Positions 35,062 to 44,641 of a stretch of 64,000 nt of DNA are shown in pieces. Both the position numbers and the translations under genes were made by a program. This DNA is from Oscillospiraceae bacterium. GTDB lineage: Bacteria > Bacillota > Clostridia > Oscillospirales > CAG-272. The stretch lies in contig SVSS01000001.1 in assembly GCA_015064185.1 (NCBI GenBank), positions 130,910 through 194,909 on the forward strand. Reading direction: 5' to 3'. Position 1 is the first letter of the stretch. Each line of letters begins with the position of its first letter. The notes under the pieces were generated by a model. That model was given only the letters and a program-made list of their open reading frames with translations. It was not told the DNA's origin and did no database searches.

Positions 35062-35672
35062 TAAACGGTATCATGCGCATCGGCATTTACGGCGGCACCT
35101 TTGCGCCTGTGCACAACGGACATGTGAAGGCGGCACAGGAGTTTTTCCGTCAAATGGAGCTTGATCTTTTGTATATCATTCCTGCCGCCGTGCCGCCGCA
35201 CAAGCAGCTCGATGCCAACGATGATCCGCGGCATCGACTGAAGATGTGCGAGCTGGCGTTTGGCGATATGGAGCGCGTATTTGTCAGCGATATAGAGCTT
35301 ATGCGCGAAGGACCCAGCTATACCGTTGATACATTGCGTGCCTTTGCGGGCGAGGACAGGCGTCTGTTTTTGCTCATGGGCACCGATATGATGCTCACAC
35401 TTGATCGGTGGCGCGAGTCAGAGGAGATCTTCAGGCTCTGCTATCCCATTTATATGAGAAGGGAAAATGATCCGATCATCGAGGGGCGCATCGTTGCAAA
35501 AAATAAAGAGTATCTGGCAAAGTACGGCAAGATCGTGCGCCGCGTGCCGATGGAGTTTGTGGATGTTTCCTCCACCGAGGTGCGTGACCGCGTAAGGGCG
35601 GGAGAAAGCATTGAGGATGCGGTGCCCGCCGCCGTTGCACAATATATTAAGGAAAACGGTCTTTATGTGTAA
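35058..35672 (+). CDS. nadD: nicotinate-nucleotide adenylyltransferase
   Basis: A 204-residue nucleotidyltransferase with GIYGGTFAPVHNGHVKAAQE (the HxGH-type site), PAAVPPHKQ, LLMGTDMMLTLDRWRE and VSSTEVRDRVRAG (ISSTxVR). It adenylates nicotinate mononucleotide in NAD synthesis. The ATG at 35058 overlaps the preceding stop (ATGA); an alternative ATG at 35073 (MRIGIYGG) would match shorter homologues. The end overlaps the next gene by 8 bases. Confidence 0.95.
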   Translation: MINGIMRIGIYGGTFAPVHNGHVKAAQEFFRQMELDLLYIIPAAVPPHKQLDANDDPRHRLKMCELAFGDMERVFVSDIELMREGPSYTVDTLRAFAGEDRRLFLLMGTDMMLTLDRWRESEEIFRLCYPIYMRRENDPIIEGRIVAKNKEYLAKYGKIVRRVPMEFVDVSSTEVRDRVRAGESIEDAVPAAVAQYIKENGLYV

Positions 35673-36312
35673 ACATTTTGATGAAGAGCAGCTTTCGCGC
35701 TTGCGTGAAAAAGTAGAGAAGGAAATGTCACCCTATCGCTTTGCACACACCAAAGGGGTAGAGGAGATGGCAGCGCGCCTTGCGGCGCTTTACGTGCCCA
35801 AAGAGGTGAGCCTGCTGCGTGCAGCCGCCATTTTGCACGATGTCACAAAGGAACGAAATGAGGAGTGGCAAAGGGAATTGATCGCGGCGCGCGGCATTTC
35901 ACTTCGCCCCGACGAGGCATCCTCTCCCAAGATCCTTCACGCCATTACGGCGGCACTTTTGATCCCTTGTCAATATCCCGATTTTGCCAACGAAACACTG
36001 CTCAGCGCAGTGCGCTGGCATACCACGGGTCACGGCGCTATGACCGTGCCCGAGGCGCTGTTGTATCTGGCGGATTATATCGAAGAGGGCAGAAGGTTTG
36101 GCGATTGCGTGCGCTTGCGCAAGATGTTTTTTGACGCTAAGCCCGAAGGCATGGATATGGCGACACGCGAGCAACATTTATGGTCAGTCATGCTCGCGGC
36201 ACTTTTCCTCACGGTATCAAATCTTGAGGTGAAGGGCGCCTGTGTTTGCCTTGATACGCTTGCTGCGTGTGAGGATCTAAGAAAGAAACTAAGCCTTTTG
36301 AAAGGAATGTAA
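35665..36312 (+). CDS. yqeK: HD-domain hydrolase YqeK (Ap4A hydrolase)
   Basis: A 215-residue HD-superfamily protein: FAHTKGVEEMAARLAALY, LLRAAAILHDVTKERN (HD pair), HAITAALLI, LLSAVRWHTTGHGAMTVPEA and LYLADYIEEGRR, the YqeK pattern. YqeK hydrolyses bis(5'-nucleosyl) tetraphosphates symmetrically. It is nested in the usual nadD-yqeK-rsfS order. The start overlaps nadD by 8 bases. Confidence 0.93.
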   Translation: MCKHFDEEQLSRLREKVEKEMSPYRFAHTKGVEEMAARLAALYVPKEVSLLRAAAILHDVTKERNEEWQRELIAARGISLRPDEASSPKILHAITAALLIPCQYPDFANETLLSAVRWHTTGHGAMTVPEALLYLADYIEEGRRFGDCVRLRKMFFDAKPEGMDMATREQHLWSVMLAALFLTVSNLEVKGACVCLDTLAACEDLRKKLSLLKGM

Positions 36313-36313
36313 T

Positions 36314-36697
36314 ATGAACGAAGAAATGATGGAACAGGAAGTAAAGCTACCGTCCCTTGCGGATGCTACCGCAAAGGAGCTCGCCTTGGCATGCCGCGAT
36401 ATTTTGGAGAGCAAAAAGGGCGCTAACGTTTCGGTCTTGTCGGTCGAGGGGCGCAGTGATATTACAGATTATCTTGTGCTTGCCACGGGTACCTCGGGCC
36501 CTCACGTAAAGGCACTCGCCGATGAGCTTGAATATAAGCTTTCGCTGCGTGACGTGCACCCTTTGCACGCCGACGGTGTTGGCACGCGTTCTTGGCAGAT
36601 CGTGGATTACGGCATCGTTATGGTGCATATTTTCGACCGTGAATCACGCGAGTTTTTCAATCTTGATAAATTATATAAAGAAACAACTGAGGAGTAA
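36314..36697 (+). CDS. rsfS: ribosome silencing factor RsfS
   Basis: A 127-residue protein with the RsfS/Iojap core: VLSVEGRSDITDYLVLATGT, HVKALADELEYKL, HADGVGTRSWQIVDYGIVMV and HIFDRESREFFNLDKLY. It binds L14 and blocks subunit joining when cells are starved. The ATG follows AAAGGAATGTAAT; the gene ends two bases before leuS. Confidence 0.95.
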   Translation: MNEEMMEQEVKLPSLADATAKELALACRDILESKKGANVSVLSVEGRSDITDYLVLATGTSGPHVKALADELEYKLSLRDVHPLHADGVGTRSWQIVDYGIVMVHIFDRESREFFNLDKLYKETTEE

Positions 36698-36699
36698 CT

Positions 36700-39102
36700 A
36701 TGAGATACGATTTTGCCGCCATTGAAAAGAAATGGCAGGAGAAATGGGACAAGGCAGGCGTTTTCCATGCCAAGGATCACGACAACCGCAAAAAGTTTTA
36801 TGGGCTTGTAGAGTTTCCCTATCCCAGCGGTGCAGGTATGCACGTGGGTCACATTAAGGCATATTCGGGGCTTGAGGTTGTGAGCCGCAAGCGCCGCATG
36901 GAGGGCTACAATGTACTGTTTCCCATCGGCTTTGATGCCTATGGCTTGCCTACCGAAAACTATGCCATTAAAACGGGCATTCATCCCCGTCAGGTGACTG
37001 ATAACAATATTGCAAAATTCACGCAGCAGCTGCGCCGCGTGGGCTTCTCCTTTGATTGGGAGCGTGTTGTTGATACCACCGAGGAGGGCTATTACCGCTG
37101 GACACAGTGGATCTTCCTTAAAATGTTTGAAAACGGTCTTGTGTTCCGTGACACGGCGCTGGTAAACTATTGCCCCTCGTGCAAGGTGGTGCTTTCTAAC
37201 GAGGACTCGCAGGGCGGCAAGTGTGATATCTGCCACAGCGACATCGTGCAGAAATCCAAGGACGTTTGGTATCTTCGTATTACCGCTTATGCAGACAAGC
37301 TGCTGCAGGGTCTTGATGAAGTGGATTATCTGCCAAACGTCAAGATGCAGCAGGTCAACTGGATCGGTAAATCCACGGGTGCTTTTGTAAACTTTTCGCT
37401 TGGTGGTACCGATGAGAAGCTGCGCATTTACACCACCCGCCCCGACACGCTCTTTGGCGTTACCTTTATGGTTATGGCGCCCGAGCATCCTGTGCTTGAC
37501 CGTTACCGCGACCGTATTCAAAACGCGGCGGCGCTCGATGAGTATCGCGAGGCTTGCGCGAAAAAGACCGAGTTTGAGCGCACCCAGATGAACAAGGATA
37601 AAACCGGTGTTAAGATCGAGGGGCTTTGTGCTGTACATCCGATTACGGGCAAGGATATCCCGATCTATATTTCCGACTATGTTATGATGGGCTACGGCAC
37701 GGGTGCTATTATGGCAGTGCCTGCGCACGACGACCGTGACTTTGCCTTTGCAAAGAAGTTTGGTATTGATATTGTTGAGGTCATCAAGGGCGGCGATGTG
37801 ACAAACGAGGCGTACACGGGTGACGGCGAAATGGTCAATTCCGACTTCCTCAACGGCTTCACTGACAAAAAGACCTCGATTGCCGCCATGATCAAAAAGC
37901 TTGAGGAGCTTGGCGTTGGCGAGGCTGGCGTGCAGTATAAGATGAAGGATTGGGCGTTCAACCGTCAGCGTTATTGGGGCGAGCCTATCCCGATCGTGCA
38001 CTGTGAAAAATGCGGCATGGTGGCGGTGCCCTATGAGGAGCTGCCGCTTCGTTTGCCTGCAGTTGAAAACTTTGCGCCCGGAGAGGGTGGCGAATCTCCC
38101 CTTGCCAAGATTGAGAGCTTTGTAAATTGCAAGTGCCCCAAGTGTGGGGGAGCAGCAAGGCGCGAAACCGATACCATGCCCCAATGGGCAGGCTCGTCCT
38201 GGTATTTCCTGCGCTATATCGATCCGCTGAATACCGATTGCCTTGCCGATTATGACAAGCTGAAATATTGGCTGCCTGTTGATTGGTATAACGGCGGTAT
38301 GGAGCACGTAACGCGCCATCTTATTTACAGCCGCTTCTGGCATAAGTTCCTTTACGATATTGGCGTTGTGCCTACTGCTGAGCCCTACGCAAAGCGTACG
38401 GCACAGGGCCTTATCCTCGGTCCTGACGGACAGAAGATGTCGAAGTCGCGCGGTAATGTAGTAGATCCTAACGATGTGGTCGATACCTTTGGTGCGGATA
38501 CGCTTCGCGTGTATATCCTCTTTATGGGTGACTACGGCTCTGCCGCACCCTGGTCTGAGAGCAGCATGCGCGGCTGTAAGCGCTTCCTTGACCGCGTGGC
38601 ACAGCTTGCTGAACGCGCTGAAGGCACGGGTGTGACCAAGGAGCTGGAAACCCCGTTCCATCGCACCATCAAAAAGGTTTCCTCCGATATTGAGGAAATG
38701 AAGTTTAATACCGCGATCGCCGCAATGATGACGCTCTTAAATGAGATCGATGAGGTTGGTCATCTTACCGTTACCGAGCTTGGCACGCTTGTTCGCCTGC
38801 TTTCGCCCTTCGCACCTCACCTGTGTGAGGAGGTTTGGGAGAGCATTGGCGGCGAGGGCTTCTGCTCGCTTGCCGCATGGCCCGAATATGACGAGGCAAA
38901 GACTGAGCTTTCAACCGTAGAGGTTGCTGTGCAGGTGTGCGGTAAGCTCAAGGGCGTTGTTACGATGCCCAAGGGTGCCGATAAGGAAACCGCGCTCGAG
39001 ATTGCCAAAGCAGACGAGCGTGTAGCTGCCGCCCTTGAGGGAAAGACGGTCGTAAAAGAGATCGTTGTGCCCGATAAAATTGTCAATTTTGTAGTCAGAT
39101 AA
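36700..39102 (+). CDS. leuS: leucyl-tRNA synthetase
   Basis: An 800-residue class I synthetase: HIGH variant HVGH in YPSGAGMHVGHIKAY, the CP1 editing domain (about 220-400, with TTRPDTLFGVTFMV and YGTGAIMAVPAHDDRDF), the MPQWAGSSWYFLRYIDP segment and KMSKS in GQKMSKSRGNVVDP. The anticodon-binding and C-terminal parts complete a normal length. It charges tRNA-Leu. It ends the smc operon; no T-box leader is present because the gene is internal to it. Confidence 0.97.
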   Translation: MRYDFAAIEKKWQEKWDKAGVFHAKDHDNRKKFYGLVEFPYPSGAGMHVGHIKAYSGLEVVSRKRRMEGYNVLFPIGFDAYGLPTENYAIKTGIHPRQVTDNNIAKFTQQLRRVGFSFDWERVVDTTEEGYYRWTQWIFLKMFENGLVFRDTALVNYCPSCKVVLSNEDSQGGKCDICHSDIVQKSKDVWYLRITAYADKLLQGLDEVDYLPNVKMQQVNWIGKSTGAFVNFSLGGTDEKLRIYTTRPDTLFGVTFMVMAPEHPVLDRYRDRIQNAAALDEYREACAKKTEFERTQMNKDKTGVKIEGLCAVHPITGKDIPIYISDYVMMGYGTGAIMAVPAHDDRDFAFAKKFGIDIVEVIKGGDVTNEAYTGDGEMVNSDFLNGFTDKKTSIAAMIKKLEELGVGEAGVQYKMKDWAFNRQRYWGEPIPIVHCEKCGMVAVPYEELPLRLPAVENFAPGEGGESPLAKIESFVNCKCPKCGGAARRETDTMPQWAGSSWYFLRYIDPLNTDCLADYDKLKYWLPVDWYNGGMEHVTRHLIYSRFWHKFLYDIGVVPTAEPYAKRTAQGLILGPDGQKMSKSRGNVVDPNDVVDTFGADTLRVYILFMGDYGSAAPWSESSMRGCKRFLDRVAQLAERAEGTGVTKELETPFHRTIKKVSSDIEEMKFNTAIAAMMTLLNEIDEVGHLTVTELGTLVRLLSPFAPHLCEEVWESIGGEGFCSLAAWPEYDEAKTELSTVEVAVQVCGKLKGVVTMPKGADKETALEIAKADERVAAALEGKTVVKEIVVPDKIVNFVVR

Positions 39103-39130
39103 AATTTCTGCACAAAAATTACAAATGCTA

Positions 39131-39159
39131 TTGACACGGTGAGAAAAACTGTGTATAAT
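39131..39159 (+). promoter_or_regulatory. sigma-A promoter of rpsU
   Basis: TTGACA (39131-39136), 17-base spacer, TATAAT (39154-39159), full consensus. Confidence 0.9.
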
Positions 39160-39205
39160 AGTAAAAGATTGTTGTTTTGCAACCGCGAGGGGAGGGATAT
39201 AGAAA

Positions 39206-39382
39206 ATGGCAGAAGTGAAACTGAAGGAGGGCGAGTCCCTTGACAGTGCTCTGCGTCGCTTTAAGCGTCAATGCGCACGTTCCGGTGTTCTTGCCGAACT
39301 TCGCAAGAGAGAGCATTACGAAAAGCCCAGCGTAAAGCGTAAGAAGAAGTCTGAAGCTGCACGCAAGCGCAAGTATAAGTAA
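39206..39382 (+). CDS. rpsU: 30S ribosomal protein S21
   Basis: A 58-residue, very basic protein ([20 protein letters not shown], then [20 protein letters not shown] and a Lys/Arg tail) that matches S21 in full. The ATG at 39206 is preceded by GGGGAGGGATATAGAAA. It has its own promoter and terminator, as rpsU often does in clostridia. Confidence 0.95.
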   Translation: MAEVKLKEGESLDSALRRFKRQCARSGVLAELRKREHYEKPSVKRKKKSEAARKRKYK

Positions 39383-39390
39383 TGAAGAAA

Positions 39391-39419
39391 AAACGCCCGC
39401 GCATTGCGCGGGCGTTTTT
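39391..39419. terminator. bidirectional terminator
   Basis: AAACGCCCGCGC (39391-39402) pairs with GCGCGGGCGTTT (39406-39417) with a 3-base loop and A/T runs on both sides. It serves rpsU and the convergent DUF368 gene. Confidence 0.9.
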
Positions 39420-39423
39420 GCTT

Positions 39424-40485
39424 TTATGAAATGGGGTCGTTATTTTCGGCAGTAGGTGCCTCTTCCTGTACTATAGGAATGGTAATGACCTCAGCCTTGG
39501 TATTGTTTTCGTTCTTTTCCTGTGCTTGCGCAGCTTCTTCAAGCGGAATACTTGCACGCGCAGCGGCGTTTTCGGTAGCAATCACCTTTTCGGTTTGCTT
39601 GGGTAAAAAGCCGAGGTAGCGAAGCAGCATCGGCACCCAAGTAAAGGCAAAATAGCCGACCGCAAACATGATAAATGCCCAGATCCAAGCCTTCCAGGAG
39701 ATATTTTGCAGCATGGTCTTTTCATTGGGATTATCGATCAGGCACTTTTTCACCACGATGATCGGCGACACCGTGATCATGGCGAGGTTAACACAGTGCA
39801 ACTGACGGGGATAGCGCTTGATGAGAAAACGCAGACCCTTTGAGAGCGCCACTGAGCCGAAGCCGTAGCCAACCAGATAAAAGGCAAGGAGCAATAGGCG
39901 CGTGAAGTTGAGTGCCGCAAAGTTGCCTACAAGGTCGATAAAGGCATAGTAGTAGCCGAGCGCCATCAGGGTTACCGCGAAATCCACGCCCGGAATCACC
40001 AGCGTCATCGAGGTTACAGCACCTACGATCGCTATTAAAATGAAATCAAGCGGGAAGCGAACCTTTTCAAAGGAAACGGCATGTCCGTCGGTAATGACCA
40101 TAGCGTAGATCAGGAAGATCGAAGCTACTGTTACCATAACCACCCAGTTTGGCCAGCGCTTGAAATCCTCTTTGCTGTCAGCTGCCATACGGGGCACGCT
40201 GCCAATGAGAAATCCGAGCACCGCCGCAATCACAGGAATGGGATAATTCATATAAAGGGTATTTACTGCCCAAGCACCGCCAAGACAGCCGATGCCATAG
40301 CCTGCCAGCAAAACGGTAAGAAAGCTTATGCTTTTTTTCGGTTGACTGAAAATATGGCTGATCGCATAGATCATATCGTAATATACGAAGAGCACAATGG
40401 CAATGGTGCTGGCGCTAAGACCGGGTACACCAAGGCTGGCAAAGCCAATAACAATGCCCTTTAAAAATAAACTGATTTTATTCAT
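39424..40485 (-). CDS. DUF368 membrane protein (PopT-like undecaprenyl phosphate translocase)
   Basis: Eight or nine membrane segments are visible in 353 residues. Two internal repeats carry the family signature: GIVIGFASLGVPGLSASTIA near the N-terminus and SMTLVIPGVDFAVTLMALGY in the middle. DUF368 proteins (PopT) have been reported to recycle the lipid carrier undecaprenyl phosphate across the membrane for wall synthesis. The last 60 residues are a Glu/Ala-rich tail with no homology I can name, probably cytosolic. The ATG at 40485 follows GAGGAAAGTGCAT; an upstream GTG is less likely. It has no operon partner. Confidence 0.8.
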   Translation of the reverse strand: MNKISLFLKGIVIGFASLGVPGLSASTIAIVLFVYYDMIYAISHIFSQPKKSISFLTVLLAGYGIGCLGGAWAVNTLYMNYPIPVIAAVLGFLIGSVPRMAADSKEDFKRWPNWVVMVTVASIFLIYAMVITDGHAVSFEKVRFPLDFILIAIVGAVTSMTLVIPGVDFAVTLMALGYYYAFIDLVGNFAALNFTRLLLLAFYLVGYGFGSVALSKGLRFLIKRYPRQLHCVNLAMITVSPIIVVKKCLIDNPNEKTMLQNISWKAWIWAFIMFAVGYFAFTWVPMLLRYLGFLPKQTEKVIATENAAARASIPLEEAAQAQEKNENNTKAEVITIPIVQEEAPTAENNDPIS

Positions 40486-40640
40486 ATGCACTTTCCTCAG
40501 CAGAAGCCGCTGATATAGTATAGTTAAAAAAGTTAGTTATAAAGCAATTTAAGAATAGCACAAATATATGAATGATTGGTGAATAGGGAAAGCCTTAAGC
40601 ATTCTTTTTTGCAAAAAAGTGCAATTGTCAAAGTATTTTA

Positions 40641-42697
<2,057 letters not shown>

Positions 42698-42780
42698 CGC
42701 GAGATTTTTGCTTTTTTCTATTCCATTTTGCCACAAAATGTGCTAAACTATAAATAGCGTAATGAAATGAGGTTTTTTGC

Positions 42781-43278
42781 ATGAAAATTTTGATTGCGTA
42801 TGCAGGTAAATCGGGTGGCTCGCGTGAGATGTGCCTGTTGCTTGCTTCACTTTTACCAAATCATGAGGTAGTGCTTTCCGACCTTGTCGGGGCACCTATC
42901 TCCCCCGTGGGATTTGATTATATCGTTTTGGGCGGAGCCGTTCGCTTTGGTAAGCTGCACCGTGCGGTGCGCACCTATATAAAGGAGCACGGAAGTGCCG
43001 TTGAGGTGATACCGCATACACTTTTTCTTTGTTGTGCCTTTGCCGATCAGTTTGAGAATTATGCCGAAATGCTCTTTCCCGCAGCACTGCTTGAAAGCGC
43101 GGAGGAGATCGTTTATTTTGGCGGCGAGCTGAATTCTGCCAAGCAGCGCGGATTTGATAAAATCATTGTGCGTATGATGCGCAGCGCGATCAGGGACAGC
43201 GAGGATGATGAGGCGATGCTGCCGGGTCTTTTGCCCGAGCACGTGCGTATGCTTGCCGATCGGTTGCGTCAGTTATAA
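42781..43278 (+). CDS. flavodoxin-domain protein (HemG-like)
   Basis: A 165-residue flavodoxin fold: MKILIAYAGKSGGSREMCLL is the FMN phosphate loop, DYIVLGGAVRFGKLHRAVRT the second strand and loop, and TLFLCCAFADQFENYAEMLF the third. The length and pattern fit the flavodoxin_5 group that includes protoporphyrinogen oxidase HemG. No heme genes are nearby, so a general electron carrier or quinone reductase is as likely. GAGGTTTTTTGC precedes the ATG. An imperfect promoter (TTGCCA, 15-base spacer, TATAAA) lies at 42728-42754. Confidence 0.75.
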   Translation: MKILIAYAGKSGGSREMCLLLASLLPNHEVVLSDLVGAPISPVGFDYIVLGGAVRFGKLHRAVRTYIKEHGSAVEVIPHTLFLCCAFADQFENYAEMLFPAALLESAEEIVYFGGELNSAKQRGFDKIIVRMMRSAIRDSEDDEAMLPGLLPEHVRMLADRLRQL

Positions 43279-43321
43279 GCATTTTGAAACACAAAAAAGT
43301 TAAGAAACTTAAAAAAAACTG

Positions 43322-43350
43322 TTGACAAACCCCTTTTCTTATGGTATGAT
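43322..43350 (+). promoter_or_regulatory. sigma-A promoter of tRNA-Lys
   Basis: TTGACA (43322-43327), 17-base spacer, TATGAT (43345-43350), 16 bases before the tRNA. Confidence 0.85.
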
Positions 43351-43366
43351 ATACGGGTGCAATCAT

Positions 43367-43442
43367 GCCCCTGTAGCTCAGCCGGTAGAGCACTTGACTT
43401 TTAATCAAGGTGTCCGGAGTTCGATTCTCCGCAGGAGCACCA
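43367..43442 (+). tRNA. tRNA-Lys (UUU anticodon)
   Basis: The cloverleaf is complete in 76 bases with an encoded CCA: acceptor GCCCCTG with CAGGAGC, D-stem GCTC/GAGC, anticodon stem CTTGA/TCAAG with loop CTTTTAA (anticodon TTT), T-stem CGGAG/CTCCG with loop TTCGATT, then A and CCA. The third acceptor pair is a C-A mismatch (43369 with 43436). This is unusual and may reflect replacement of the 3' half of the gene; see the repeat downstream. Confidence 0.95.
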
Positions 43443-43443
43443 C

Positions 43444-43484
43444 AAAAAGCGCCCTCCCACCTCGCGTGGGAGGGCGCTTTTTGC
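43444..43484 (+). terminator. Rho-independent terminator of tRNA-Lys
   Basis: A perfect 17-bp stem (43444-43460 with 43466-43482) with a 5-base loop ends in TTTTT. Confidence 0.92.
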
Positions 43485-43767
43485 GCTGCCCCTGTGGGGG
43501 CAGCGCACTCCGATGAAAGATTCAATCCATACTATAAAATCTGCTATCACTATGGCGAATCTTTAATGCCACGCGCCTCGCGCGTGGATGGAGTTCGATT
43601 CTCCAATTACCCTCCCACCTCGCGTGGGAGGGCGCTTTTTGCGCTGCCCCTGTGGGGGCAGCAAACTCCGATGAAAGATTCAACCTTAACGATGAAATCC
43701 GCTGTTGTTATGGCGAATCTTTAATGCCACGCGCGTGGCGCGTGGATGGAGTTCGATTCTCCTGCAA
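43452..43767. repeat. two tandem 158-bp units carrying tRNA T-arm copies
   Basis: Unit 1 is 43452-43609 and unit 2 is 43610-43767, in exact 158-base register and roughly 85 percent identical. Each holds a GTGGGAGGG/CCCTCCCAC hairpin plus T run, a GCTGCCCC/GGGGCAGC hairpin (43483-43506 in unit 1), an AAAGATTC/GAATCTTT pair (43516-43564), a CCACGCG/CGCGTGG hairpin (43569-43587) and, at its end, GGAGTTCGATTCTCC. That last 15-mer is the T-arm of the tRNA-Lys at 43416-43430; it recurs at 43590-43604 and 43748-43762. The gap 43443-43868 contains this block and the promoter of the next gene, with no coding region. Confidence 0.85.
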
Positions 43768-43814
43768 AGACGGAAAATTTCGGCGAAAGATTTAGCGATT
43801 TTCTTGCAATTCTC

Positions 43815-43842
43815 TTGACCGCGTGCTATACTAAAATATAAT
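43815..43842 (+). promoter_or_regulatory. sigma-A-like promoter of the DUF554 gene
   Basis: TTGACC (43815-43820), 16-base spacer, TATAAT (43837-43842), 26 bases before the start codon. Confidence 0.7.
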
Positions 43843-43868
43843 GTTATACATGATAAAAGGAGTTGTAT

Positions 43869-44627
43869 ATGACAAGCTTGTCCCTGTGGGGAACGATTGT
43901 AAATACGGTGGCAGTTTTACTCGGCGCGCTTGTTGGCGTGCTTATCAAGGGCGTTGTGGCGCGTGGCGCAAGTAAGCAAACGGCAGCTGCCAACACCGCT
44001 GATTTAACAAGCAAAAGAACGCTATCCGAAAGCGTCATGCGCGCAATGGGCCTTTGTGTCATACTGATTGGCATTTCGGGCGCTCTTAAGATCCAAAACG
44101 TGTTGGTTATGATCGTTTCTATGGCGATCGGTACTGCAATCGGTGAGTGGCTTGACCTTGACGGGTGGGTAAACCGCCTTGGCAAATGGATCGAAAGGCG
44201 CCTCGGGCGCGGTGAGGGCAGCATTGCCGAGGGCTTTGTTACCGCAACGCTGCTGTTTTGCGTCGGCGCGATGACGGTTACGGGCGCAATAGAAAGCGGT
44301 ATTACGCACACGCATACAACATATTATGCAAAATCTTTGATAGATATGGTTTCAGCCTTAATCTTTGCCACTACCATGGGTGTTGGTGTGGCGCTTTCCG
44401 CTGTATCAATTTTTGTGTTGCAGGGAACATTGACTTTAGCGGCGAGTCTGGTGGCAGGTGCGATCCCCGCGCTTGTCACAGGCGAGATCGTTGCTACAGG
44501 CTCGCTTTTGGTGGTGGGGATCGGCATAAACCTGCTTGGCGTAACACGCCTTAAGGTAATGAATATGCTACCTGCTATGTTTTTGCCCCTTGTGCTGTGC
44601 CCGTTGTTTTCGCTTTTGCCGATCTGA
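43869..44627 (+). CDS. DUF554 membrane protein (YqgA/YdfK family)
   Basis: About seven hydrophobic segments in 252 residues, with the family features WGTIVNTVAVLLGALVGVLI at the start, LIGISGALKIQNVLVMIVS, FVTATLLFCVGAMTVTGAIE and GIGINLLGVTRLKVMNMLPA. The function of DUF554 is unknown; a transport role is often suggested. The ATG at 43869 follows AAAAGGAG by 6 bases; an in-frame TTG two codons earlier is less likely. A Lys/Ala-rich loop after the first segment (ASKQTAAANTADLTSKRT) is an insert not in short homologues as I recall them. Confidence 0.85.
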   Translation: MTSLSLWGTIVNTVAVLLGALVGVLIKGVVARGASKQTAAANTADLTSKRTLSESVMRAMGLCVILIGISGALKIQNVLVMIVSMAIGTAIGEWLDLDGWVNRLGKWIERRLGRGEGSIAEGFVTATLLFCVGAMTVTGAIESGITHTHTTYYAKSLIDMVSALIFATTMGVGVALSAVSIFVLQGTLTLAASLVAGAIPALVTGEIVATGSLLVVGIGINLLGVTRLKVMNMLPAMFLPLVLCPLFSLLPI

Positions 44628-44641
44628 GGAAAGGAGAAAAA

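Noticed and set aside
36607-38661. Very long minus-strand reading frame (about 684 codons) opposite leuS
   Set aside because: It is the antisense of a full LeuRS with HIGH and KMSKS motifs, has no ribosome binding site and no recognisable protein motif.
43190-43525. Minus-strand reading frame across the tRNA and repeat
   Set aside because: It runs antisense to tRNA-Lys; such frames are a common false call at tRNA genes.
43452-43767. Possible CRISPR array or integrative-element attachment site
   Set aside because: Only two 158-base units, no short regular repeat-spacer pattern, no cas genes and no integrase are present.
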